Of a stretch of DNA of 64,000 nt, positions 27,240-35,756 are shown in pieces. Within the stretch, counting starts at the first letter, position 1. Each line of letters opens with the position of its first letter. Where the stretch lies: assembly GCA_016716835.1 (NCBI GenBank), contig JADJUW010000001.1, forward strand, positions 2,880,001 through 2,944,000, given 5' to 3'. The translations under genes and the position numbers were made by a program. The notes under the pieces were generated by a model. That model made no database searches. It worked only from the letters and a program-made list of their open reading frames with translations, and was not told the origin of the DNA. The stretch comes from Myxococcales bacterium. GTDB taxonomy: Bacteria; Myxococcota_A; Polyangia; Haliangiales; Haliangiaceae.

Positions 27240-29879
27240 ATGAGCACCCGCCGGCTCGGTCGATATCAACTGCACGAGCGCCTCGGTGCCGGCCCCGTGG
27301 GCGAGGTCTACCGCGCGACCATTTTTGGCGTCGCGGGCTCGGCGGTGGTGTTCGCGGTCAAGCGCATACATGATCATGTCGCGGCCAACCCAGATTTGCT
27401 GGCGGCGCTCGCCCGCGGCGCCCGCGTCTACGCCAGCGTCGATCATCAGTATGTCGCGCGGTTTCGCGAAATAGGCAGTGCCGAGGGCGAGCACTACGTC
27501 GCCACCGATTGGATCTACGGCATGGACGTCGCGCGGCTCATCGCGGCCAATCGCGCCCAAGGCACGACGGTGCCGATGCCCATTGCGCTCACGATCATCA
27601 GCCACGCCGCACGCAGCATCGCCGGCGTTCATGCTAGTGGCCTCATGCACCTCGGCGTCGCGCCACGCAACGTCATTCTCACGCCCGCCGGTGATGTAGT
27701 GACCACCGACGTTGGCATTTTTTCCGCGTTGCTCAGCGAGCTCTCGCCACGCGAATGTACGCTGGGTGAGCGCGCGGCCTATGTCGCGCCCGAGCAGTGG
27801 CGTCGGCTGAGCTGCACCTTGGCCACCGATGTTTGGGCGCTTGCCGCCCTGTGCATCGAATTGGTCAGCGGGCAACCCGCAGCCGGGACCTCCCCCGAGG
27901 CCGCCGAGGCCAACATCATCAGCGGGAATCTCGCGCGTGCGGTGCTACCCGCACCCGTGGCGAGCGTGCTCAACCGCGCCACCGCGATCGACCCGTCTCA
28001 CCGCTTTTCGAGCGCGATCTTGTTTGCCGAGGCCCTCGAGGCCGCAATGCGCTCGGCAGGCGTGGCGGCGACGCCGACCGAGGTCGGCGAGATCGTGCGC
28101 CAAGCGCAAGTCGTCGAGGCCGGCACCAAGCCCGACGAACAATCGGGACTGCTGACGCTCAAGTCGCTGGCACAAGCCACGTCGTCGCCCAAGCCGACGA
28201 TGCCTGGGCATGCCATGGCGCGCACGCTGCGCCCGGGCGATGTACCGCCGGCGCCGCAAGCGCCAACGGTACAGACCAAAGGCGTCGTGGCGCTAAAGCC
28301 AATGCCAACGCTCGATTCGCTCGCGAGCATTAAGACCGCGCCCGCGGAAAGACGCCTGCCGCCACCAAACGATCACACGACGCCGATTGACGAGAGCGAC
28401 CTCCTGATCACGACGCGCGCGGAGGCAGCCGAAGCAAATTTGTTCGACATCACGCATCAGGGCGCGCCGCGCACCGCGCGCGAAAGCGTGCCACCACCGC
28501 CACCGCCGCCGTCGTCATCGTCATCGTCGTTGCGCCCCGTCGAAAGCGGCCGCAGCGCCGCGGCGCGCTCACGGCAAGACCTCCCGCCCATTCCGGTGGT
28601 GCAGCGCCCACGAACCGAGACGCCGACGAACTACCTTGCGGCCGGCGATCGAACCGATGTGATGGTGACGCCCATTGGCCTCGATCAGCCCGTGGATCTG
28701 CTGAATCTAGAATTCGGCGACCAGGTGTCATTGGCCGACATCCCCGTCGTCCTATCCGCGGCATCGGCCTCGCCGAGTACGAACTACCGGGCCCCGAGCG
28801 CATCGGGTGCGACGATTGGCGCGCCCCTAGAGGCGCCATTTCAACACCAAGCCGTTGCTAACGAGATTTCGCTTAATTCGCCACTGCCCGCGCCTCCCAT
28901 GAGGCAGGCATCGCAACCGTCGCACGTGTCGGCGCCTCGCATGTTGCCGCGCCCATCGGCCTCGATCAGCCGCCCCCCACCAACGTCCGCGGCGCTTCCA
29001 CCAGGCAAGTCGCCGCGGCGAACGTTGGTAATCGCCACCGTCGCCACCGCCTGCGTCGCGTTGGCGGGGCTTGGAGTTTTGGCGTGGCAACAACACCTCA
29101 AGTCGTCGGAGTCAGCAAGCGCAGCGGCACCTCGCGCCGATGCTGCAATCGTCGACGCGGCGGTGGTCGATGCGGTCGGGGGCGACGCCACGGTGGCACT
29201 TGCCAACGTCGATGCCGCAGCGACCGCGGTGGCGGACGCCGCGCTCGCAGACGCCGTGCTTCTTGACGCCACGCCGCGTGATGCCGCGGCGCCCGACGCC
29301 GTCGCGCTTGCGGTGGTTGATGCCGCACCACTCGCCGTCGATGCGCGACCTGTCGCGATCCCAGACGCCGCCGTCGCCGCGACGCCGTTGCCGGTCACGG
29401 GTGGCGCCATGCCGGCGCATGTCAGCGCCAGCGCCAAGGTCGACAGCCAGCCGGCATCGGCCGGGCAATTTGTGATCGAGAGCGTGCCCGCTGCGGTGGT
29501 CTACGTCGACGGCACGAACAAGGGCAAGACGCCCGTGACCTTGCCGGCGGCTAGCGACACATTTACGGTGTCGCTGTTTGCTGAGGGCTATGCGCTGTAT
29601 TCCGGTAAGCTTGCAGGCACCAGCAAGCATACGATCGAGCTAACCAAGGCGCCGCGCTTTGGTGGCGTGGGCGGCATCAAGGTCCGCTGCAACGAAAAGA
29701 AGCGCTACTACATCCTCGTCGATGGCCGCCAGACCGGCCAGCTTTGTCCGACCGAACGACTGGGCGTGCCGATTGGCGTGCACACCGTTGAGATCGTCGA
29801 TCTGGTCGGCGAGGTCTATCGCACGCTGTCGGTGGACGCCGACAATCCCGACAAGTCGACGCGCGTCAGCATCGATTGA
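27240..29879 (+). CDS. Membrane pseudokinase with PEGA domain (Ser/Thr kinase fold, HRD lost)
   Basis: This 879-residue protein has an N-terminal Ser/Thr kinase fold (about 8-285): Gly loop LGAGPVGEVY, ATP lysine VKR (K41), DVG (157-159) and APEQW (183). The catalytic HRD motif is HLG (137-139), in MHLGVAPRN, and the helix-C glutamate is not evident, so phosphotransfer is unlikely. A long Pro/Ser-rich linker leads to one membrane helix (about 595-617), then an Ala/Asp-rich repeat stretch (DAAVVDAVGGDA and similar) and a PEGA domain (about 743-800, FVIESVPAAVVYVDGTNKGK). It probably works as a scaffold or sensor. Confidence 0.88.
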   Translation: MSTRRLGRYQLHERLGAGPVGEVYRATIFGVAGSAVVFAVKRIHDHVAANPDLLAALARGARVYASVDHQYVARFREIGSAEGEHYVATDWIYGMDVARLIAANRAQGTTVPMPIALTIISHAARSIAGVHASGLMHLGVAPRNVILTPAGDVVTTDVGIFSALLSELSPRECTLGERAAYVAPEQWRRLSCTLATDVWALAALCIELVSGQPAAGTSPEAAEANIISGNLARAVLPAPVASVLNRATAIDPSHRFSSAILFAEALEAAMRSAGVAATPTEVGEIVRQAQVVEAGTKPDEQSGLLTLKSLAQATSSPKPTMPGHAMARTLRPGDVPPAPQAPTVQTKGVVALKPMPTLDSLASIKTAPAERRLPPPNDHTTPIDESDLLITTRAEAAEANLFDITHQGAPRTARESVPPPPPPPSSSSSSLRPVESGRSAAARSRQDLPPIPVVQRPRTETPTNYLAAGDRTDVMVTPIGLDQPVDLLNLEFGDQVSLADIPVVLSAASASPSTNYRAPSASGATIGAPLEAPFQHQAVANEISLNSPLPAPPMRQASQPSHVSAPRMLPRPSASISRPPPTSAALPPGKSPRRTLVIATVATACVALAGLGVLAWQQHLKSSESASAAAPRADAAIVDAAVVDAVGGDATVALANVDAAATAVADAALADAVLLDATPRDAAAPDAVALAVVDAAPLAVDARPVAIPDAAVAATPLPVTGGAMPAHVSASAKVDSQPASAGQFVIESVPAAVVYVDGTNKGKTPVTLPAASDTFTVSLFAEGYALYSGKLAGTSKHTIELTKAPRFGGVGGIKVRCNEKKRYYILVDGRQTGQLCPTERLGVPIGVHTVEIVDLVGEVYRTLSVDADNPDKSTRVSID

Positions 29880-29882
29880 GCG

Positions 29883-31019
29883 TTAGAGGCAGGCCAACGC
29901 GTTGGTGTAGGCCGGCGGCAGGCCCAGATCGAGCGACGTCGTGGTGGTTTCGGCGCCGCCGAAATAGACGCGCACGCCCTTGTTGCCGGCGGCGCTGTCG
30001 GTCGCCAGCACGTGGCCATCCGAACACGTCGCGACGTCCGTAATGATTTGGGCCTCGTCGGAGATGGCCGCGCCGATGGCACCAGTGGCCAAATCGATTG
30101 GCAACAAGACGCTGCTAGGACTCTCGAAGCTGGTGGTGCGATTCACGGCCATCCAAAGCGTTTGCTCGTCGGCAGAAATCATCATGCGGATCGCCGCGCC
30201 GCCGAGGTCTTCGTTGTCGATGACGCATTCGTTAGCGAGCGTGCTGGGATCAATTGCGCGCCCGCAACCCTCCGTCGGCACGAGAAAGTTGGGAGAGGCG
30301 CCAACTAACAGCTTGCCGTCAAAATAGGAGGCTGCCGGCGTCTTGACCAGGCTGGTGTTAGGATTGATAGCGGCGAGCGCCTCGGTGACGGGCGCCGCGC
30401 CGGCGCTGAGCCTGACCACAACGCCGGGCTTGACCGCGGCAAAATTCTCGAGCAGTTGGCACACCACAATGACCTCGGTGTCGCTGGTCTGCAGCGCCGC
30501 ATAGCATTCAGGCAGGTCATCAAAGGCATCCAGCGCGGAGAGGTCGATGGCGCTCACGGCGTAGTCCGCGGCCGCATCGATTAGCGCCACGCCCGTGCCG
30601 CCAAACACCGGCACATAGTAAGCGTCGCCTAGGCGCGCGACGTCTTGCGGGTTGCTACCCGCGCCGGTGGAGACCTGCGCGAGCAGCTGCAGCGGATCGC
30701 GATTCATTATGGTCACGTTATCGCCGCCAAAGCGATTGACGACAACGAATTGATCGGCAAGCGCCACTAGCACAGGATCGCTTGACGCGACACCGCTAAC
30801 CACGTCGGGCAACACGGTGTGCCCGATCAACTCGACGCGCGACAGGATGCCGGGGCTGGCGTAATCAGTGGCCAGCGCAAAGGCATAGTGCGTTGCGACC
30901 GGCGGCGGCGGCGGCTCGACCACGAATTCGCGGTTGTCGCCGCAGGCGAGCATGGTGCCGCTGATCACGAACGTGGCAACAGCGCGCGCGTTAGGGAGGA
31001 GAGTTGCGTGTAATTTCAT
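29883..31019 (-). CDS. Surface/periplasmic propeller-like lipoprotein, BtuG-like by context
   Basis: The ATG at 31019 gives 378 residues with a lipoprotein signal (FVISGTMLAC). After a PPPPP linker the chain shows repeated short beta blades: ILSRVELIGHTVLPDVVSG, QFVVVNRFGGDNVTIMNRD, AYYVPVFGGTGVALIDAA, SVLLPIDLATGAIG. This is consistent with a YncE/SMP-30-like beta-propeller. It follows the cobalamin-riboswitch-controlled BtuB-like receptor by 46 bases. Bacteroides BtuG is a propeller lipoprotein that caps BtuB and captures B12; similarity here is by layout, not by recognised sequence. The longer open frame into the receptor gene is a shadow. Confidence 0.7.
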   Translation of the reverse strand: MKLHATLLPNARAVATFVISGTMLACGDNREFVVEPPPPPVATHYAFALATDYASPGILSRVELIGHTVLPDVVSGVASSDPVLVALADQFVVVNRFGGDNVTIMNRDPLQLLAQVSTGAGSNPQDVARLGDAYYVPVFGGTGVALIDAAADYAVSAIDLSALDAFDDLPECYAALQTSDTEVIVVCQLLENFAAVKPGVVVRLSAGAAPVTEALAAINPNTSLVKTPAASYFDGKLLVGASPNFLVPTEGCGRAIDPSTLANECVIDNEDLGGAAIRMMISADEQTLWMAVNRTTSFESPSSVLLPIDLATGAIGAAISDEAQIITDVATCSDGHVLATDSAAGNKGVRVYFGGAETTTTSLDLGLPPAYTNALACL

Positions 31020-31065
31020 GACATGGTCTTTCGTTGGCGTGTGGGCGGGTTCATCATTTCGAGAT

Positions 31066-33246
31066 TCAGTAATGCCAGCTTGCGCTGAACATCCAGCTGC
31101 GACCTGGCAGCGGAAAGCCCGCGGTATCCATGACGGCGCGCGGCACCGTCGCAAACTCGGGGCTGGGTGGCGAGGCCAGCGCGAGGTGCTCGACGCGCAG
31201 GTTGGTGAGATTGTAGCCGTGCAGCGCGACGTCGAGCGTATGCGCCGGCGTCGCGAGCACGCGCGCGGTGAGCGCGGCCCCGAGCAAGGTGCGGGCGGGC
31301 ACCTCGCGCGCCGCGGCGGCATCGAGATAGCTGCCAGAGGCGTGCGCGACGTCGAGCATCGCGACCACGGGATGCGCGCCGCGATGCAGGGCGATGTCGA
31401 CGCGCGCATAAGCCTGATGGCGCGGGCGCTGCGGCAACGGCTTGCCCTCGTAGCTCGGCTCGGTGTCGCGTTGCCGCGTGGCGAGATGCGTGTAGTTGCC
31501 GGCGAGCACGACGCGGCGCGCAAGGCGGGCGTGCCAGCTCAGCTCGAGGCCGCTTAGGCGCGCCTCGCCGAGATTGATCGGTCGCATGACGTAACCGTTG
31601 GTCGACGCCCACACGATGGTGTCGTGTGCGGTGGCGACAAAGGCGGCGGCCTCGACGAGGACGCGATCGAGGCCACGCGCCGGCGCGGCCGGCGCCCACA
31701 CGATGCCGGCGTCGGCACTTTGTCCGGTTTCCGGACTCAGCCCCGGATTGCCCCAGACCAGGCCGCGATCGCCGAAGAGTTCGATCAGCGTCGGCGTGCG
31801 GGCGTAGCCGCCCACGCTGGCCTTGGCCTGTAACTCGGAGGTGGCCAGCGCGCGCATCGCGAGGCGCGGCGTGGCAAAGGTATCGCGGCGGGCGGCGGCG
31901 GGCTCGCGGGTATCCAGATCGAGCAACGATGAGGTGTGCAGTCGCTCGACGCCGAGCGACGGCTCGATGATGAGCCAGCTCGTCAGCTGCGCCGCCAGCT
32001 GCAAGGTTGCGCTGCCGCCGAGGCGCGAGCCATCGAGGCGGCGGGCCTGGTCAAGGTTATCGCGATCGGTAAAGCGCTCGCCGCGCAGCGCGAGCGACGC
32101 GTCGACGCGATAGCGCGCGCCACTCGCGGTTGCCGTCACCTGCGTCCCGCTGGCGCCGGTGCGATAGGTGCGATCTTGCACGCCAACGCCGACCTCGCCC
32201 GCCGGGTCGCGATAGCGCTGGTGCTCGCCGCTGGCAAACGCGGTGCCCTGACCACGCCATCGCGGCGAGAACTCCTTGCTGGCGGTGGCGTCGAAGACGA
32301 GCTGTGAGGTCGCAAGCTGGGTCTGGGCCGCGGGTGATGACATGTTGCCCGCGAGGCCTTGCGCTCGCGTCGCGCCGCGCAAGCCAACCCGCCACGTCGC
32401 GCGCGGCGTGGCAGGTTCGGCCACGCGCGAGGCCACGCGCAGCGAGAGATCGCCCATCGCGACGCCGTTGTTTTCGCGCGCGCGCCACACGTCGTCGTCG
32501 CGATTGAGCATGGTGCCTCGATCGTCGAAATACGAGAAGTCACCGCGCGCGCGTGCGATGCCACCGCTAACGCGATAACGACCCCACGCCGCGTCGTCAC
32601 CGACCCAGGCGCGCAGCCGCCGCGTGCCCCACGCGCCAACGCTGGTCATCACCGCCACGCGATCGCCATCTTCGCTGCGCCCCACCGGCGAAATGAGATG
32701 CAGCGCACCGCCGAGCCCGCTACCGCCGCCGCCACCGAGGTGAGCCGGCGCGCCACCGCGATAGACCTCGATGCGCTCAAATTGTCCCAGCTCCCATTGC
32801 GCGACATCGACCGTCACCGACGCAATACGCGACGCCGGCACATGGTCGATGATGACGGAGGTATTGCCGGGTGCCAGGCCGCGCAGCGACAGCGTCGCAA
32901 ACGCGCCCATGCCGCCAAGCCGTCGCACCTGCGCGCTCACCACCGTCGCGAGCGCATCGGCGACGGCGTCGCCGACGTGCTCATCGGCATGCACCACCGT
33001 CAAGAATGGCGTCTCGGCCAGCACGCGCGCGCGGTCGCGGTGCTCGCCGCGGACGCCAAATTTATCGGCGACGCGGCTGTAATCGCCCAAAATGATGATC
33101 GTGCTGTCGGGCGCCGCTTCATCGTTGGGCGAGGCTTGCACTGGCCCGCCCATCGACGCGAGCACGACGAGCGCCGCGATCGCGCCGACGCCGGCACGCG
33201 CTGCCCACACAGGCAAATCCCAAACAACTAGACGAAGGCGTCGCAT
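31066..33246 (-). CDS. btuB: TonB-dependent receptor, BtuB-like (cobalamin uptake)
   Basis: This 726-residue outer-membrane receptor has a signal peptide, a plug domain (about 70-170: GAFATLSLRGLAPGNTSVIIDHVPA, FERIEVYRGGAPAHLG, GLGGALHLIS) and a 22-strand-type barrel ending in the aromatic residue Tyr (RSWMFSASWHY). The TonB-box region is not obvious. The cobalamin riboswitch upstream assigns the ligand as B12 or a related corrinoid. The ATG at 33246 lies in TAACCATG right after a hairpin that can hide the ribosome site. It is the first gene of a two-gene operon with the propeller-like lipoprotein. Confidence 0.9.
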   Translation of the reverse strand: MRRLRLVVWDLPVWAARAGVGAIAALVVLASMGGPVQASPNDEAAPDSTIIILGDYSRVADKFGVRGEHRDRARVLAETPFLTVVHADEHVGDAVADALATVVSAQVRRLGGMGAFATLSLRGLAPGNTSVIIDHVPASRIASVTVDVAQWELGQFERIEVYRGGAPAHLGGGGGSGLGGALHLISPVGRSEDGDRVAVMTSVGAWGTRRLRAWVGDDAAWGRYRVSGGIARARGDFSYFDDRGTMLNRDDDVWRARENNGVAMGDLSLRVASRVAEPATPRATWRVGLRGATRAQGLAGNMSSPAAQTQLATSQLVFDATASKEFSPRWRGQGTAFASGEHQRYRDPAGEVGVGVQDRTYRTGASGTQVTATASGARYRVDASLALRGERFTDRDNLDQARRLDGSRLGGSATLQLAAQLTSWLIIEPSLGVERLHTSSLLDLDTREPAAARRDTFATPRLAMRALATSELQAKASVGGYARTPTLIELFGDRGLVWGNPGLSPETGQSADAGIVWAPAAPARGLDRVLVEAAAFVATAHDTIVWASTNGYVMRPINLGEARLSGLELSWHARLARRVVLAGNYTHLATRQRDTEPSYEGKPLPQRPRHQAYARVDIALHRGAHPVVAMLDVAHASGSYLDAAAAREVPARTLLGAALTARVLATPAHTLDVALHGYNLTNLRVEHLALASPPSPEFATVPRAVMDTAGFPLPGRSWMFSASWHY

Positions 33247-33249
33247 TGG

Positions 33250-33276
33250 TTACCCCACGTAACGGTGCTGGGGTAA
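33250..33276 (-). promoter_or_regulatory. Hairpin sequestering the btuB ribosome-binding site
   Basis: On the minus strand TTACCCCA (33276-33269) and TGGGGTAA (33257-33250) form a perfect 8-bp stem with an 11-nt loop. The 3' arm contains the GGGG that is the only Shine-Dalgarno-like sequence before the btuB ATG at 33246. This is probably the expression platform of the riboswitch just upstream, acting on translation initiation. No U-tract follows, so termination is less likely. Confidence 0.65.
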
Positions 33277-33322
33277 ACGCGTGGCGCGCGCAAACGCAGG
33301 CCATGCCTCACCCCGAGCGCAA

Positions 33323-33535
33323 CGCTAGGCCGGTATCCTGACTCCTGATCATCCTTCCGCCGTCCTTCCCAGCGCCGCGCAATGCGAGCCCCAGTGGATG
33401 TGACAGCCGCGCACGGCTGTTGGCAGTTGTCCCAGTTACAGTAGCGGGGGCTGTGTCGGAGTTGCCTTGGCCAACCAATGGCCTAGCCGCGGCGCACCGA
33501 GCTTCCCAGAAACCTAGCGGGTTTGGTTACATTAA
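33323..33535 (-). ncRNA. Cobalamin riboswitch upstream of btuB
   Basis: On the minus strand the conserved parts come in the right order: GGGAAGCTCGGTG near 33510, a GCCCCCGC-TACTGTAA core near 33440 (the CCGCAACTGTAA box), and the 3' B12 box AGTCAGGATACCGGCCT at 33343-33327. Several paired arms lie between (for example ACAGCCGTGCGCGGCTGT). Boundaries are approximate. It represses the downstream receptor operon when adenosylcobalamin or a related corrinoid is plentiful. Confidence 0.92.
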
Positions 33536-33637
33536 TGTGTCGTGGGCGCCTCCTGCGGCTGCCGGGGTACCAGATCGGCCGATTACCTGTCAACCATGGC
33601 TTCTAACGGACGCTCGGCAATTATTTTTTGTAATGCT

Positions 33638-33663
33638 GCAACCAAGGAGGGGACTACGGCGTA
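33638..33663 (+). promoter_or_regulatory. Candidate ECF-sigma promoter of the bufferin operon
   Basis: GCAACC (33638-33643), a 16-base spacer and CGTA (33660-33663) lie 27 bases before the precursor ATG. The AAC-type -35 and CGT-type -10 at this spacing match group ECF promoters, and resemble the GTAACC-N16-CGAA site known for SigF-controlled bufferin genes in Caulobacter. No sigma factor is encoded in the window, so this is a sequence match only. Confidence 0.4.
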
Positions 33664-33689
33664 GAGTGACCAACCTCTAAGGAAAAACC

Positions 33690-34013
33690 ATGAAACGAAC
33701 CACATTAGAAGCCTTGACCCTCACCCTGTCGCTCGTAGGCCTTGCCTCCGGGGCCGCCTCGTGCGCGAAAAACAAGCCCGCCGACGCCAGCGCGTCAGCC
33801 GCGGGCGCCGAAATGAAATGCGGCGCTGGCAAGTGCGGCGAAGGCAAAGGCGCGGGCGCCAGCTGCGGCGCCGAGCCTAAGGGTGCGGAATGCACCTGCG
33901 CCGGCGACACGCTGGAGGCGTGCAAGAAGACGGCGGCCGAAGCCCCCGCCACCACGCCAGCGCCTGACGCGAAAGGTGCCGAAATGAAGTGCGGCGCCAA
34001 AAGCTGCGGCTAA
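33690..34013 (+). CDS. bufA: Bufferin-type Cys-rich RiPP precursor (copper-binding), lipoprotein-like
   Basis: This 107-residue protein begins with a signal that carries a lipobox-like LASGAASC (C25). Nine cysteines are visible: C25, C44, C49, C59, C68, C70, C78, C101 and C106. A GAEMKCGA-x-x-CG motif occurs twice, at residues 39-50 and 96-107, and KCGEGKG resembles the EGKCG core of bufferins. In known bufferins an MNIO enzyme converts such cysteines to thiooxazoles that bind copper. A good ribosome site (AAGGA) precedes the ATG. The next two genes encode the MNIO and its partner, so the substrate role is well supported by context. Confidence 0.85.
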   Translation: MKRTTLEALTLTLSLVGLASGAASCAKNKPADASASAAGAEMKCGAGKCGEGKGAGASCGAEPKGAECTCAGDTLEACKKTAAEAPATTPAPDAKGAEMKCGAKSCG

Positions 34014-34030
34014 GCGGTAGGTAGGCGGCC

Positions 34031-34843
34031 ATGAAATTCGGCATCGGGCTTCGCCGACGACACCACGACCAGCTCGACGCCATCGCGGCGGCGGTCGACT
34101 TTGTCGAATTGCTCGCGGAGAATTTCATGCACTTTGGCGGTCACGCGGCGCACATCGCGCGCGAGATTGCGGCAAGGCGACCCGTCGTGATTCACGGTAC
34201 CGCGCTTTCGATTGGCGGGCCCGATCCGCTGTCGGCCGCCTATCTCGACGACCTGGCGGCGATGGCCGACGCCACGGAGGCGCGGTGGTGCTCGGATCAC
34301 CTCTGTTATTCGTCGGCGTTTGGCGTGCGGTATCACGATCTGCTGCCCCTGCCCTTCACCGAGGCCGCGCTGGCGCATGTCGTGGCGCGGGTGCGCCAAG
34401 TGCAAGATCGCCTGCGGCGACCGTTTGCCCTCGAAAACCCGTCGTACTACGTGGCCATGCCCGACGCCGAAATGACCGAAGCGGAATTTGTCCGCGAGGT
34501 GGCGGCGCGCGCCGATTGCGGCCTCTTGCTCGACGTCAACAACGTCTATGTCAATGCGACCAACCACGGCTACGACGCGCGCGCGTATATCGATGCGATG
34601 CCCGCCGGGCGCGTGGTGCAATATCACCTCGCCGGCCACGATGATTCGGGGCCTTTTATTGTCGACACGCATGGCGGGCCGCAACCACGCGCGGTCGACG
34701 ACCTGTTCTTGCATGCGGTGCGCGCGATCGGCCCGGCGTGGGCGCTATTTGAATGGGACAACAACGTGCCACCGTTGGCGACGTTGCTTGACGAGGTGGG
34801 CCGCCTGCGCGCGCTGGTTTCTAACGCGGGGGCACCCCCATGA
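34031..34843 (+). CDS. bufB: MNIO family (DUF692) multinuclear iron oxygenase, bufferin maturation
   Basis: This 270-residue TIM-barrel enzyme should install modifications on cysteines of the precursor encoded 17 bases upstream. All DUF692 iron-ligand motifs are visible: VELLAENF, H55 in VIHGTALSIGG, SDH (D89, H90), ENPSYY (E135, N136), LLLDVNNVYVNATNHG (D168, H179), YHLAGHD (H199), VDTHGG (D212, H214) and LFEWD (E241). Length is standard. Its stop overlaps the DUF2063 start (ATGA), as expected for enzyme and partner. Confidence 0.95.
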   Translation: MKFGIGLRRRHHDQLDAIAAAVDFVELLAENFMHFGGHAAHIAREIAARRPVVIHGTALSIGGPDPLSAAYLDDLAAMADATEARWCSDHLCYSSAFGVRYHDLLPLPFTEAALAHVVARVRQVQDRLRRPFALENPSYYVAMPDAEMTEAEFVREVAARADCGLLLDVNNVYVNATNHGYDARAYIDAMPAGRVVQYHLAGHDDSGPFIVDTHGGPQPRAVDDLFLHAVRAIGPAWALFEWDNNVPPLATLLDEVGRLRALVSNAGAPP

Positions 34844-35598
34844 GCGACGACTCGCGGTTGCGCGACTTGCAAGCGCAAATGCACGCGGTGCTGCGCGGTC
34901 AGCAACCGCCTGCCGCGCTCGCGACGACGTGGCAGGTGCCACCCGAGCGCGTCGCCATCTACGCGCAATTTGTCGCCGCCCACGTGCGCACGGTACTCGA
35001 TAAGGATTTCTCGTGCCTGGCGGCGGTGCTCGGCGCGAGCTGGGAAGACGTCGCGTCAGCTTATGTGCGCGACGTGCCGGCAACCCACTACGAACTCAAT
35101 GAGGCCGGCCGCGCGTTTCCCGCGTTCTTGCGCGCGCACGCTGAGCGCCTCGGGTTGCATGGAGGGCACCTCGAGCTAGCCGAGCTTGAATGGCTCGACT
35201 GGGAGGTCTACGCCAGCCAGGCGCCCGATCTGAGGTCGCAAGAATTGTCGCCAGCGCAGGCGCGCGATGCCACGCTTGCGGCAAACCCCACCTTGGCTGT
35301 TGTCGAAATCCGCCACGGGGCTCACCTCGCCTTGGCACAGCGCGCTGCCGGTCATGCCCCAACGATCGCCGGCGAGCCTGGTGCACCGGTGACGGTTGCG
35401 GTGTACCGCCATCCTCAATCGCGAGGCAGCGCCGTGCGCCCGCTCGACGACGCCGACCTATTTGTGCTCGCGCTCGCGGCGCGTCGTTTGACGCTGGCGC
35501 AAGCGGCTGCCGAGACTGGCCTGGCAAACGAGCCGCTACTCGAAATTGTGACCGCCGCCGTCGCCCGCGGCATTGTCTCGCTGGTTGCGCCGGCCTAA
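34840..35598 (+). CDS. bufC: DUF2063 partner protein of MNIO (BufC-like)
   Basis: This 252-residue protein begins with the DUF2063 (putative DNA-binding/HvfC) domain: LRDLQAQMHAVLRGQ, RVAIYAQFVAAHVRTVLDKDFSCLAAVLG, YVRDVPATHYELNEAGRAFPAFL. The C-terminal half contains a beta domain and a helical end (LALAARRLTLAQAAAETGL). In bufferin systems this partner guides the precursor to the MNIO. It is translationally coupled to that gene. No DoxX-like fourth gene follows, which some bufferin operons have. Confidence 0.9.
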   Translation: MSDDSRLRDLQAQMHAVLRGQQPPAALATTWQVPPERVAIYAQFVAAHVRTVLDKDFSCLAAVLGASWEDVASAYVRDVPATHYELNEAGRAFPAFLRAHAERLGLHGGHLELAELEWLDWEVYASQAPDLRSQELSPAQARDATLAANPTLAVVEIRHGAHLALAQRAAGHAPTIAGEPGAPVTVAVYRHPQSRGSAVRPLDDADLFVLALAARRLTLAQAAAETGLANEPLLEIVTAAVARGIVSLVAPA

Positions 35599-35756
35599 GC
35601 AGAATCCCGAAAAGCAGGAAACAGAACGCAGTGGGTGGCGGAGATTGCGGTGCACGCCTGCAGCGATGCGGCAGGCGCAGCCGTCTGGCTGTAACGAGGC
35701 TCGCGAAGCCGTACACCGGGCACTATTGCCTCCGGTACCCACTCAATGCGTTTCTG

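Noticed and set aside
31020..31523. Upstream extension of the propeller-like lipoprotein gene
   Set aside because: The extension is Arg/Ser-rich shadow sequence inside the receptor gene, and the ATG at 31019 starts a perfect lipoprotein signal.
35599..35756. Repeat or small RNA between bufC and DUF350
   Set aside because: Only a 6-bp complement (GTGGGT/ACCCAC) is visible; the region is a simple convergent gap.
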